DNA of 64,000 nt from Lysobacter enzymogenes (lineage in GTDB: Bacteria > Pseudomonadota > Gammaproteobacteria > Xanthomonadales > Xanthomonadaceae), in the NCBI RefSeq assembly GCF_017355525.1, contig NZ_CP067395.1, positions 1,550,001 through 1,614,000 on the forward strand, in the 5' to 3' direction. The notes under the pieces were generated by a model. It was not told where the DNA came from. It did not search any database and saw only the letters and a program-made list of their open reading frames with translations. Positions 42,858-51,508 of the stretch are shown here, piece after piece. The translations under genes were made by a program, and so were the position numbers. How positions within the stretch are numbered: the stretch's first letter is position 1; the number at the start of each line of letters is the position of its first letter.

Positions 42858-43049
42858 ATGGCTCGCCACATCGACCGTTACAGCGACGACGTCCACAGCA
42901 ACGCCGTCATCGCCCGCCTGTTCGACCTCGCCCGCAACGGCGAAGGCGACGATGCCGAGTTGCGCGAGCTCGACGCGCAGATCCAGGCCGGCCTGGCCGC
43001 CGCTTACGGCGAAGGCGCGATCGAATTGGACAGCGCCCTGGCGGCCTGA
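42858..43049 (+). CDS. Unrecognised 63-residue protein
   Basis: It starts at ATG 42858 behind GAAGGGGATTCC, a good ribosome-binding site. The product (MARHIDRYSDDVHSNAVIAR...) is short, acidic and probably helical, without signal or membrane segment. It resembles no family I know. Its own sigma-54-like promoter and terminator make it a real one-gene unit. Confidence 0.75.
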   Translation: MARHIDRYSDDVHSNAVIARLFDLARNGEGDDAELRELDAQIQAGLAAAYGEGAIELDSALAA

Positions 43050-43082
43050 GCCGCGCTCGCCGCATCGCGGCAAAACCGCCGC

Positions 43083-43140
43083 AAAAACTTGGGCCCGAAG
43101 TCCGCCCCGCCGCTGCGGGAGGCCTTCGGGCCCAGTCGTT
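43083..43140. terminator. Bidirectional terminator
   Basis: An 11-bp stem TGGGCCCGAAG (43090-43100) pairs with 43124-43134. It is followed by GTCGTTTT on the plus strand and by AAGTTTTTG on the minus strand. It separates the convergent 63-residue gene and rhomboid gene. Confidence 0.75.
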
Positions 43141-43200
43141 TTCGGACCGGCCGCTGCGCGGCTGGTGTGGCAGGGCTTCAGCCCCGCCACCGCTTCGGGC

Positions 43201-43818
43201 TCAGCCGAAGAACCCCGGCCCGCGCGGGCTGGCCAGGCGCTCCAGGAACACCAGCAGCACCCGCGGCTCCAGCAGCAGCATGAACAGCAGGCCGTACAGC
43301 GCGCCGGACAGGTGCGCGCTGTGGTTGATGTTGTCGCCGCCGCGCTTGTCCATCCAGTACGAGTAGCCGACGTAGGCGATGGCGTAGACCACGGCCGGCA
43401 CCGGCACCACGAACACGATGATCCAGTTCCACGGATCGAACAGCACGAACGCGAACAACACCGCCGAAACCGCGCCGGACGCGCCCAGGCTGACGTAGCC
43501 GGCGTCGCGGCGGTGGCGCAGGTAGCTCGGCAGGATCGCGACCACGATCGCCGACAGGTAGAACAGCACGAACATCCCCGGCCCGACCAACTGGGCGAAC
43601 ACGTTCTCGACCGCGCGGCCGAAGAAGTACAGGGTGATCATGTTGAACGCCAGGTGCATCCAGTCGGCGTGCACGAAGCCGTGGGTCAGCAGGCGGTCGT
43701 ACTGGCGGAAGCGCTCCACCCCCGGCGGCCACAGCACCAGCCGCTCGTACAGGCGGCGCTTCTGGAAGGCCTGCCACGACACCAGCACGGTCACGGCGAT
43801 CAGGACGAAAGTGATCAT
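43201..43818 (-). CDS. Rhomboid intramembrane serine protease
   Basis: A 205-residue six-span membrane protease that cuts other membrane proteins within or near the bilayer. The catalytic Ser lies in SLGASGAVSAV and the partner His in NINHSAHLSGALYG. The early HADWMHLAFNMITLYFFGR is the family's helix-2 (His-Asn) motif. It is a minimal bacterial rhomboid without extra domains. Upstream on the same strand is the start region after the POT transporter's stop. Substrate unknown. Confidence 0.93.
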   Translation of the reverse strand: MITFVLIAVTVLVSWQAFQKRRLYERLVLWPPGVERFRQYDRLLTHGFVHADWMHLAFNMITLYFFGRAVENVFAQLVGPGMFVLFYLSAIVVAILPSYLRHRRDAGYVSLGASGAVSAVLFAFVLFDPWNWIIVFVVPVPAVVYAIAYVGYSYWMDKRGGDNINHSAHLSGALYGLLFMLLLEPRVLLVFLERLASPRGPGFFG

Positions 43819-43910
43819 GGTCGGGTCGGGCTCGCGGGTCGGAAGTACGAAGGGAGACGGTCAGGCGGCGCGGCGGGTCGGGCCGCGCGGTGGATCCGGC
43901 GGCGCGGCGG

Positions 43911-45533
43911 TCACGCCGCGCGGTAGTGGTCCTGCATCGGATAGCGCCGCGCGTACAGCGCGAACGCCGCCGCGGCGACGAACGCGAAGCCGGCGAAGAA
44001 GAACATCAGGAACGCGTTCTCGCTGAGCCCGGTGGCGGCGATGTGCGAGGTCACCGCCTCGTTGCGCACCGCCGCGTTGGTCAGCATCACCCACAGGTTG
44101 CCGAAGGTGCTGGTCAGGTACCACAGCGCCATGATCACGCCCTTCATCGACGGCGGCGCCTGGCTGTAGGCGAACTCCAGCGCGGTCGCCGACACCAGCA
44201 CCTCGCCGAAGGTCAGCAGGATGTACGGAAGGATCTGCCATGCCAGCGACATGGGGTGGCCGGCGTCCATATACAACTGCAGCACCGCCGCGACGATCCA
44301 CGACAGGCCCGAGACCGCGATGCCGAAGCCCATGCGCCGCAGCGCGGTCGGGTTGATGCCGATCCGGCGCAGCGCCGGGTACAGCACCAGGTTGTTGAAC
44401 GGGATCAGCAGCATCACCAGCAGCGGGTTGATCGCCTGCATCTGCGAGGCCGCGGCCTTGGCCCCGCCTTCGCCGGAGATCAGCCAGCTCGGCCACCACC
44501 ACAGGTCGGTCGGCACCACCATGCGCTGGCCCTGCAGCACCCAGGTCGAGGCCTTCTGGTCGAACAGCGACCAGAACGGGGTCACGAAGGCGAACACGAT
44601 CAGGATCCGTAGCACCGCGCGCACCCCGTCGACCGCCGCGTCCGGATGCGCGCCGCGCGCGCGTTCGAGCTGCAGCGAAACGCCGTAGCCGCCGAAGCCG
44701 ATCAGCAGGCCCAGCGCCATGCAGGCACTCTTGACGAAGCCCAGGCTCGGAATCAGCGCCAGCGCGCCGGTGGCCAGGGCCACGCCGACCGCGGCCACCG
44801 CCACGCCGGGATTGCCCTGCCCCGCGGCCTTGGCGCGCAGCGCGGTGCGGGCGACGTTGAAGAACGAATGCGGGTCCGGCGCGTTGCGGGTCGGCGGCAC
44901 CAGCACATAGCGCTTGCGCCCGAGCCAGAAGATGAAGGTGGCCAGGAACATCAGCGCGCCGGGGATGCCGAACGCCACCGAGGGGCCGTATTCGCGCAGG
45001 AAGATCGGCATCAGCAAGGATGCGAACAGCGAGCCGAAGTTGATCGTCCAATAGAACGCGTCGAACACCAGCTTGGCCTTGTGCTTGTTGCTCTGGTCGA
45101 ACTGGTCGCCGCAGAACGACACCACCAGCGGTTTGATGCCGCCGGCGCCGAACGCGATCAGGAACAGGCCGGTGTAGAACCCGGTCTGGCTGTGTTCGAA
45201 CAGCGCCAGGCAGGCGTGGCCGGCGCAGTAGACCAGCGAGAACCAGATGACGGTGTTGTACTTGCCGAAGTAGCGGTCGGCCAGCCAGCCGCCGAGCAGC
45301 GGGAAGAAATAGGTGCCGATCATGAACGTGTGGAACACGTCCTTGGCCATGCGCTCGCGCTCGGCGAGGTCGCCGGTGGAGGCCATCAGCAAGGTCCCGA
45401 CCAGGAACGCGGTCAGGATGTTGCGCATGCCGTAGAAGCTGAAGCGCTCGGCCGCCTCGTTGCCGATGATGAAGGCGATCTGGCGGGGCATCTTGCCCTG
45501 CGAATCGGCGGGTGCGGTGGCGGCTTGGGTCAT
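43911..45533 (-). CDS. POT/PTR family peptide-proton symporter
   Basis: A 540-residue inner-membrane transporter importing di- and tripeptides with protons. It has the family motif ExxER as AAERFSFYGMR (about residues 26-36), GGWLADRYFGKYNTI-type loop, and FYWTINFGSL. About 12-14 spans, with an extended loop in the middle (RKRYVLVPPTRNAPDP). The peptide uptake role fits the exported M3 and M14 peptidases in the window. The start at 45533 leaves a 15-residue cytoplasmic leader. Confidence 0.93.
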   Translation of the reverse strand: MTQAATAPADSQGKMPRQIAFIIGNEAAERFSFYGMRNILTAFLVGTLLMASTGDLAERERMAKDVFHTFMIGTYFFPLLGGWLADRYFGKYNTVIWFSLVYCAGHACLALFEHSQTGFYTGLFLIAFGAGGIKPLVVSFCGDQFDQSNKHKAKLVFDAFYWTINFGSLFASLLMPIFLREYGPSVAFGIPGALMFLATFIFWLGRKRYVLVPPTRNAPDPHSFFNVARTALRAKAAGQGNPGVAVAAVGVALATGALALIPSLGFVKSACMALGLLIGFGGYGVSLQLERARGAHPDAAVDGVRAVLRILIVFAFVTPFWSLFDQKASTWVLQGQRMVVPTDLWWWPSWLISGEGGAKAAASQMQAINPLLVMLLIPFNNLVLYPALRRIGINPTALRRMGFGIAVSGLSWIVAAVLQLYMDAGHPMSLAWQILPYILLTFGEVLVSATALEFAYSQAPPSMKGVIMALWYLTSTFGNLWVMLTNAAVRNEAVTSHIAATGLSENAFLMFFFAGFAFVAAAAFALYARRYPMQDHYRAA

Positions 45534-45737
45534 CTACGGCATCCTGGTCGCCGACCCGGGGTCGGCGCTGCGTCATTGGGGTGCATGTCCGTTGCGGGGT
45601 GCCCGGCGCGGGGCCGGAGGTCCAGCCCCACAGACTACCCCATCGTCCGCGCGGCCGGTTTGGCCGGCGCGGTCGCGAAGCAGGGCGAGAACGCCCGCGG
45701 GGCGGGGCCCGGCGCGGGGTTCGCGGCGAACGACCGT

Positions 45738-46505
45738 TCAGATCGCCGGGTCGCCGACCTGCAGTTCGTATTCGAAGTTCTGCAGCATGCGGCCGTAGTC
45801 GGGATCGTCCGGATTGCCGTAGTTGGCGCCGACGCTGAGCCGGTGCGGGCCCGGCGCCAGCGGCGGCAGCAGCAGCCAGTAGCCGTCGGCGGCGGCGCGG
45901 ACCACGCCGCGGCGATCGTCGGGGCCGGCGTCGTCGCGCTCGGCCTGCGGGTCGAAGCAGCGCGAAATCAGTCGCTCTGGCCGCGCCAGCGGCTTGCCGT
46001 CGAGCAGGACCACCGCACTGACCAGATAGTCGTTGTTGACCGCGGCGCGGCGCTTGACCTGGGCGCAGCTCATCGCGTTCTCGCCCAGGCGCGGGCCGTG
46101 GAAATACATATTGATGACCGGGACCAGCAGGTGCTTGCCGGCCGGCACCCGGCAGCGGCGCCTGGCGTCGAAGCGGCCGTCGGTGCCGGCCAGGAACCAG
46201 ACCGGGCCGTCGTCGTCCTGGCCCATCGCGCAGCGGCGGCCGTCGCGGTCCAGGTAGGGCTCCAGGCCGTCGGGGAAGCTGCGCGTCCAGCGCCACCAGC
46301 GGATCGTCCATTCGGCCGCGGAGACGCCGCCGACTGAGGCCGGCGCCGCCGCGGGCGCGCGCGATGCGGGTGCGGCGGGTGCGAGCGGCGCGGCGAGGAC
46401 CAAGACCGCGGCGAGAACGGCCGCGGCGCGGCGGCGATGCGATGCGTCGGTGCGGCTCGTACGCGCCTGCTTCGTACCGCCCCGCTTCGAACCAGTGTGC
46501 TCCAT
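45738..46505 (-). CDS. Unrecognised exported protein
   Basis: A 255-residue protein from ATG 46505 behind AAGGAG. A basic N-terminus and long hydrophobic, Ala-rich stretch (about residues 26-60) form a signal peptide. The mature part has a Trp-rich start (EWTIRWWRWTRSFP), six or so cysteines, GPVWFLAGTDG and RRCRVPAGKHLLVPVINM. The sequence looks conserved and structured rather than random, but I recall no named family. It lies 51 bp downstream of the glutathione S-transferase gene on the same strand and is probably co-transcribed. Confidence 0.75.
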   Translation of the reverse strand: MEHTGSKRGGTKQARTSRTDASHRRRAAAVLAAVLVLAAPLAPAAPASRAPAAAPASVGGVSAAEWTIRWWRWTRSFPDGLEPYLDRDGRRCAMGQDDDGPVWFLAGTDGRFDARRRCRVPAGKHLLVPVINMYFHGPRLGENAMSCAQVKRRAAVNNDYLVSAVVLLDGKPLARPERLISRCFDPQAERDDAGPDDRRGVVRAAADGYWLLLPPLAPGPHRLSVGANYGNPDDPDYGRMLQNFEYELQVGDPAI

Positions 46506-46556
46506 GCTTTCGCGCTCCTTAAACAAACCAGTGCGTACCCGCAGTCCCGGTACGGC

Positions 46557-47183
46557 TCAGGCCCACTCCTCCAAACCTTCGCGCCGGTACAGCTCGGCGA
46601 AGCTCGGCCGCGCCTTCATCCGCCGCGCCAGTTCGCCCAGATGCGGCCAGTCGTGGGCCGGACGCGGCAGCTTGCGGGTCCAGCGCATCAGCATGGTGAG
46701 ATAGAAATCGGCGGCGTTCGGCTGTTCGCCGAGCAGGTACGGGCCGTGGTCGCGCAGATGCGCGTCCAGCCGTTCGCAGGCCGCTTCGATCCGCGCCTGC
46801 GCGCCGCTGCGCACGGCCTCGTCGCCGGCGTTCAAGTCGCCCGGATACCACCACAGCCGCAGCGGCGCCTGCAGGGTCGCGGTGAGGTTGAACATCCATT
46901 GCAGGTATTCGGCGCGGCGCGGATCTTCCAGCGACGGCGCGAACCGGCCCTGGCCGTGGCGGTCGGCCAGATACAGCGTCAGCGCCGCGGCCTCGTAGCG
47001 CGGCTGGCCGTCGACCAGCAAGGTCGGCACCACGCCGTTGGGATTGAGCGCGAGATAGCCGGCGCCCTTGTGTTCGCGCCCGGCCATGTCGACGTTGCGC
47101 AGCTCGTGCGGCAGGTCGAGTTCGATCAGCAGCCAATGGACCACGAAGCTGGCGGTTCCGGGCGAGTAGTACAAGGCGTACAT
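46557..47183 (-). CDS. Glutathione S-transferase family protein
   Basis: A 208-residue protein with a thioredoxin-fold N-terminal domain (MYALYYSPGTASFVVHWLL, the Ser that activates glutathione at about residue 7; NPNGVVPTL cis-Pro loop). A helical C-terminal domain follows (PNAADFYLTMLMRW). Typical beta-type GST length. Likely in one transcript with the exported protein at 45738. Substrate unknown. Confidence 0.92.
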   Translation of the reverse strand: MYALYYSPGTASFVVHWLLIELDLPHELRNVDMAGREHKGAGYLALNPNGVVPTLLVDGQPRYEAAALTLYLADRHGQGRFAPSLEDPRRAEYLQWMFNLTATLQAPLRLWWYPGDLNAGDEAVRSGAQARIEAACERLDAHLRDHGPYLLGEQPNAADFYLTMLMRWTRKLPRPAHDWPHLGELARRMKARPSFAELYRREGLEEWA

Positions 47184-47513
47184 GCGCGATTCCTGGCGGC
47201 GGCGGATGCGCAGTCTAGGCGATGCCGCCGGCGCCGCGCATGACGGCTGTCATCTCTTGTCGGCAGGCCGCTTCGCGCACAGGCGGGGCGCGGCGCGATC
47301 CCGTACATTAAGCCGCGCCGCGCCCGCCGCGGCGCATCGCGCGGACGCAGGGAGCCGTCCGCCGCCGCATCCGCCAGGAACCCGCCCGCATGCGCCTGTC
47401 CGCCGTCGTATGAGTCGCCCCCTCGCTGCGCGGCATGCGCTGCGCGCGCGAGCGACGCCGCCCCCCCGCAGCGAATCCGCCCTCACCCCATTCGCACCAC
47501 ACTGGAATCCGCA
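47184..47513. other. Divergent intergenic region, GST to M14 peptidase
   Basis: 330 bp between divergent starts. It contains an imperfect 15-bp palindrome with arms near 47283-47297 and 47313-47327 (GGGGCGCGGCGCG against CGCGCCGCGCCC) around CCGTACATTAAG. I can assign no promoter with certainty. Confidence 0.4.
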
Positions 47514-49310
47514 ATGACCCGCCAACCCCCGTTCCGCATCGCCGCCCTGCCCTGCGCCCTCGCCGCGCTGCTCGCCGGCGCTTTCGCCGCGCCGGCGGCG
47601 GCCGCCGACGCGCCGATCACCACCGTGTCCGAACGCAGCGGCTTCCTCAAGACCGGCCGCTACGACGAGGTGATCGGGCTGTGCGCGAGTTTCGCCCAGC
47701 GCTATCCCGACGCGGTGCGCTGCGAGGACTTCGGCGTCACCCCGGAAGGCCGGCCGATGAAGGTGCTGGTGGTCACCCGCAGCGGCGCGTTCACGCCCGC
47801 GCAGGCGCAGGCCAAGAACCTGCCGGTCATGCTGATCCAGGGGGGCATCCACGCCGGCGAGATCGACGGCAAGGACGCCGGTTTCCTGGCCCTGCGCCAG
47901 GCGCTCGACGGCGAGGCGGCCAAGGGCGCGCTGGCCAAGCAGGTGCTGCTGTTCGTGCCGGTGTTCAACATCGACGGCCACGAGCGCTTCGGCGCCTGGA
48001 ACCGCCCCAACCAACGCGGTCCGGAGGAAATGGGCTGGCGCGTCACCGCGCAGAACTACAACCTCAACCGCGATTACCTGAAAGCCGACGCGCCGGAAAT
48101 GCAGGCGATGCTGAAGCTGGTGCAGCGCTGGGATCCGCTCGCCTACATCGACCTGCACGTCACCGACGGCGCGAAGTTCGAGCACGACGTGTCGATCCAG
48201 GTCGAACCGGTGCACGCCGGCGACGAGGCCCTGCGCAAGGCCGGCACGGCGCTGCGCGACGGCACCATCGCCCGGCTGGCCAAGCAGGGCTCGCTGCCGC
48301 TGCCTTATTACCCTTCGTTCGTCGAATCCGACAACCCGGCTTCGGGTTTCGAGGACGGCGTGCCGCCGCCGCGCTTCTCGCACGGCTATTTCTACCTGCG
48401 CAACCGTCTAGCAATGTTGGTGGAAACCCATTCGTGGAAGGACTATCCGACCCGGGTGCGGATCACCCGCAACGCCATCGTCGACCTGCTCGACCTGGTC
48501 GCCGCCAACGGCGCGCAATGGCGCGGCGAAGCGCTCGCCGCCGACGGCCGCGCGAAACAGCTCGGCGGGCAGACCGTGGCGCTGGACTACAAGGCCGGCG
48601 ACAAGACCCGCACCGTCGCGTTCCGCGGCTACGAGTACACGCGCACGCCGTCGGACGTGTCCGGCGCGCTGATGACGCGTTACGACGAAACCAAGCCGCA
48701 GGTGTGGAACGTGCCGTTGAAGTACGACATCCAGCCCGCGCGCCAGGTGCCGGCGCCGCGCGCCGGCTATCTGGTGCCGGCCGCGCAGGCGGCGTGGGTG
48801 GCGGCCAAGCTCGACCAGCACGGGGTCGAATACCGGCGCCTGGACGAGGCGCTGCGCAGCGCGCAGGTCGAAGCCTTCCGCGCCGACAAGGCCGAGTTCT
48901 CGCCGCAGTCCAGCGAAGGCCACCAGCGCAACACGCTGACCGGGCAATGGAAGCGCGAGACCCAGGATCTGCTGGCCGGCGCGCTGTTCGTGCCGATCGC
49001 CCAGGCCAAGTCGCGTCTGGCGATGGCCCTGCTGGAACCGCAGGCGCCGGATTCGCTGGCGGCGTGGGGCGAGTTCAACAACGCCTTCGAGCGCAAGGAA
49101 TACATGGAGGATTACGTGGCCGAGGACGTGGCGCGCGAGATGCTCAAGGATCCGCAGGTCAAGGCCGAGTTCGAAGCCAAACTGCGCGAGGATGCGGCGT
49201 TCGCCAAGAACCCGCAGGCGCGGCTGGACTTCTTCTATCGCCGGCATACGGCGTGGGACGAGCGTTACAACCTGTATCCGGTGCTGCGCACCGACACGAT
49301 TCCGCGCTGA
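47514..49310 (+). CDS. Exported M14 zinc carboxypeptidase
   Basis: A 598-residue peptidase. The signal peptide runs to about residue 31 (AAPAAAADAP). The M14 zinc ligands are His113 and Glu116 in IHAGEID and His215 in YIDLHVTDG. NRDYLKAD and a likely catalytic Glu304 in LVETHSWKDYP follow. The C-terminal 250 residues form an extra beta-rich domain (DYKAGDKTRTVAFRGYEY onward) longer than the usual carboxypeptidase. It should trim C-terminal residues from extracellular or periplasmic peptides, complementing the M3 enzyme and POT transporter. Confidence 0.92.
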   Translation: MTRQPPFRIAALPCALAALLAGAFAAPAAAADAPITTVSERSGFLKTGRYDEVIGLCASFAQRYPDAVRCEDFGVTPEGRPMKVLVVTRSGAFTPAQAQAKNLPVMLIQGGIHAGEIDGKDAGFLALRQALDGEAAKGALAKQVLLFVPVFNIDGHERFGAWNRPNQRGPEEMGWRVTAQNYNLNRDYLKADAPEMQAMLKLVQRWDPLAYIDLHVTDGAKFEHDVSIQVEPVHAGDEALRKAGTALRDGTIARLAKQGSLPLPYYPSFVESDNPASGFEDGVPPPRFSHGYFYLRNRLAMLVETHSWKDYPTRVRITRNAIVDLLDLVAANGAQWRGEALAADGRAKQLGGQTVALDYKAGDKTRTVAFRGYEYTRTPSDVSGALMTRYDETKPQVWNVPLKYDIQPARQVPAPRAGYLVPAAQAAWVAAKLDQHGVEYRRLDEALRSAQVEAFRADKAEFSPQSSEGHQRNTLTGQWKRETQDLLAGALFVPIAQAKSRLAMALLEPQAPDSLAAWGEFNNAFERKEYMEDYVAEDVAREMLKDPQVKAEFEAKLREDAAFAKNPQARLDFFYRRHTAWDERYNLYPVLRTDTIPR

Positions 49311-49365
49311 CCGCGACGGCGACGCCGCGCTTGCGCCGGTGTCGCCCAAGTTGATCGTAATCAAA

Positions 49366-49464
49366 CTGTAGGAGCGGCGCGAGCCGCGACCGCGACAACG
49401 CAACTGCGACGAAACCGACGGCGTAGTTGCGTTGTCGCGGTCGCGGCTCGCGCCGCTCCTACAG
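49366..49464. repeat. REP dimer, tails facing inward
   Basis: GTAG-headed units with heads outside. The inner 45 bp (CGACAACGCAACTGCG...CGTAGTTGCGTTGTCG) is nearly self-complementary, so the 99-bp element can form one long hairpin. Same topology as 32757-32855 and 56362-56460. Confidence 0.88.
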
Positions 49465-49539
49465 GGGGGCGCCGCAGCAATGCGGCGATCCGGCGGCTTC
49501 GCGTTATCCTCGATCTACCGCCGTCATCGGGAGCGCCGC

Positions 49540-50397
49540 ATGTTCGCGCGCCGCATGTTCCTGCTCGCCCTGGCCGCAACCGCGCTCGCCGGGTGCGCGT
49601 TGTCGTCCAAGCCCTCGCACGCCGCGCCGCGCGAGGTGCGCGTGCTGACCCTCAACCTGTGGCACGACAAAGGCGATTGGCCCAAGCGCCGCGCCTTGAT
49701 CGTCGAAGAAATACAGCGTTTGCGACCGGATCTGATCGCGTTGCAGGAGGTGCTGCAACGGCCGGGCCTGCGCAATCAGGCCGAAGACCTCGGCGAGGCG
49801 CTGGGCTACGAGGCGAATTTCGTCTCGGTCGATCCGGCGGATGCGCCGCGCCGCTACGGCAACGCGATCCTGTTGGCTCGTGCGGGCAAGCAGACGCAGG
49901 AACGCAAGCTCGAACCCTTGAACGATTACCGCACCGCCGCGCATGCGCTGGCCTTGGCCGATGCGGGCTTCGCCGGCGTGGATTTCTACGCCACCCACCT
50001 GCACAACGAACGCGACGGCGGCGCGGTGCGGCGGCGCCAAATCGACAGCCTGCTGGACTTCGTCGACGCCACCGCGGGCAGCGGCTACACGGTCGTCGCC
50101 GGCGATTTCAACACCGAGGCCGACGCGCCGGAACTGGCGGCGTTGCGTGCGCGCTATGCCGACGCGTTCGCCAGCGCGCATCCGCAGTCGGCCGCCGATC
50201 CGCAACGCGCCAGCACGCTCAATCCGGCGTATCTGCCGGCGCAGCGGATCGATCATGTGTTCTACGACCCGAAGCGGTTCGCGGTGGCCGAGGCGCGGAT
50301 CGTGCTGGACCACAGCCGCGACGGGGTGTGGCCGTCGGATCACTTCGGGTTGTTCGTGCGGTTGCGGGTGTTGGCGGGGGATGCGTCGAAGCGGTGA
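49540..50397 (+). CDS. Endonuclease/exonuclease/phosphatase-fold lipoprotein
   Basis: A 285-residue protein from ATG 49540 (GGGAGCGCCGC before it), whose first 20 residues form a lipoprotein signal with LAGC. The rest is an EEP domain: TLNLWHDKGDW, LIALQEVLQ (metal-binding Glu), VVAGDFNTEADAP (catalytic Asp-Asn) and SDHFGLFVRL (terminal His). Members hydrolyse phosphodiesters of nucleic acid, lipids or sugar phosphates. Export and anchoring suggest an envelope substrate such as a phospholipid (sphingomyelinase-like), but the sequence does not decide it. The longer open frame upstream crosses a REP dimer. Confidence 0.9.
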   Translation: MFARRMFLLALAATALAGCALSSKPSHAAPREVRVLTLNLWHDKGDWPKRRALIVEEIQRLRPDLIALQEVLQRPGLRNQAEDLGEALGYEANFVSVDPADAPRRYGNAILLARAGKQTQERKLEPLNDYRTAAHALALADAGFAGVDFYATHLHNERDGGAVRRRQIDSLLDFVDATAGSGYTVVAGDFNTEADAPELAALRARYADAFASAHPQSAADPQRASTLNPAYLPAQRIDHVFYDPKRFAVAEARIVLDHSRDGVWPSDHFGLFVRLRVLAGDASKR

Positions 50398-50436
50398 AGC
50401 GGGCGTTGCGAGGTCGGCTCGCGTACGGTTGCGGCG

Positions 50437-51408
50437 TCAAGCCTTGTTTTTATGGCCAGTTTGCTTGGCCATGTATTTCCAGTTCCGCACCTTCCCCTGC
50501 GCCATCCACTCCACCGCCTGCGCCACCCGCGCGCGCCGGGTTTCCTCGCGCTTGGCGGTCTCCACCCACTCCACGTATTCGCGCTGCTGGCTCGGCGGGA
50601 ACGCATCGAAGGTCGCGCGCGCGGCGGGCTCGGCGGCCAAGGCCGCGGCGAGGTCGGCCGGCGCGCGCGGCGGCGGTTTGACGCTCGCCGGCCGCTTGAC
50701 GCCGGTCGCGGTCAGCGCCATCGCCTGCTTCAGCATCGCCGCGAGTTCGCGCCGGCCCGGCAAGTCGGACAACGCGGTCAGGGCGCCGAACTGGCCCATC
50801 GCGTCGCTGCCCTTCGACGGCTCCAGGCCGGCGATGTGGGCGCCGTGCCAGAGGTTGAAGCTGGCGTGCTGCTTGAACGCGGCCATGCCGCACAGGATCT
50901 TGCCGCGGTAGACGAAGGCCGGCATGCCCCACTTGATCGCCTCCTGCACCGACGGGCAGGCCGCGTGCACGCGCTCGCGCAGTTCGCGCAGGATCGGCTG
51001 GGCGAACGGCGCGGCCTTGTCGATATAGGCGTCGATGCGCGGTTCGCGCGGGAACGCGGCGGCGGATTCGCGCGCCGGCTTGGCGGCTGCGGGCGCCGTT
51101 CGTTTCGCAGGCGCCTTGTTCGCCGCGGCTGCGTTCGCGACAGTTCGCTTCGGCGCGGCCGGCTTCGATGCGCCCGGCTTCGTCGCGGTCTTTTTCGATG
51201 CGGTCTTTTTCGCTGCAGCCTTTTTTGGTGCGGTCCGCGTGGCGGCCGCCGGCTTCGCCGCGGGCTTTTTAACCTCGGGCTTCTTGGCTGCAATCTTCTT
51301 GGTTGCGACCTTCTTCGCCGCGGCCTTGCCGGTTGCGCCCTTCTTGACCGCCGTCTTCTTGACCGCCGCTTTCGCCGCCCCGCCCGCACCCGCTCCGCGT
51401 CGAGCCAT
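50437..51408 (-). CDS. DUF1801/YdeI-family protein with histone-like N-terminal tail
   Basis: A 323-residue fusion. Residues 1-115 are an Ala/Lys-rich tail (AAKKVATKK, KPEVKKPAAK) like histone H1. Residues about 120-215 are a DUF1801 domain (YIDKAAPFAQPILRELR, EAIKWGMPAFVYRG). The C-terminus (PPPRAPADLAAALAAEP onward, FDAFPPSQQREYVEWV, ETRRARVAQAVEWMAQG) matches the YdeI/OmpD-associated (OmdA) family. ATG 51408 is followed directly by the tail. The YdeI family has been linked to bacteriocin or peptide resistance. The basic tail suggests nucleic-acid association. The pairing is unusual; no other gene explains it. Confidence 0.85.
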   Translation of the reverse strand: MARRGAGAGGAAKAAVKKTAVKKGATGKAAAKKVATKKIAAKKPEVKKPAAKPAAATRTAPKKAAAKKTASKKTATKPGASKPAAPKRTVANAAAANKAPAKRTAPAAAKPARESAAAFPREPRIDAYIDKAAPFAQPILRELRERVHAACPSVQEAIKWGMPAFVYRGKILCGMAAFKQHASFNLWHGAHIAGLEPSKGSDAMGQFGALTALSDLPGRRELAAMLKQAMALTATGVKRPASVKPPPRAPADLAAALAAEPAARATFDAFPPSQQREYVEWVETAKREETRRARVAQAVEWMAQGKVRNWKYMAKQTGHKNKA

Positions 51409-51508
51409 GACCCGCACTCCGTACCGAGAACGCCCCATTGTGCGCTGCCGGCAGGCGCCGGCTCAATGCGCCGGTCCGGCACGCCGATTCAGTCGACCGC
51501 AGCCGCGC

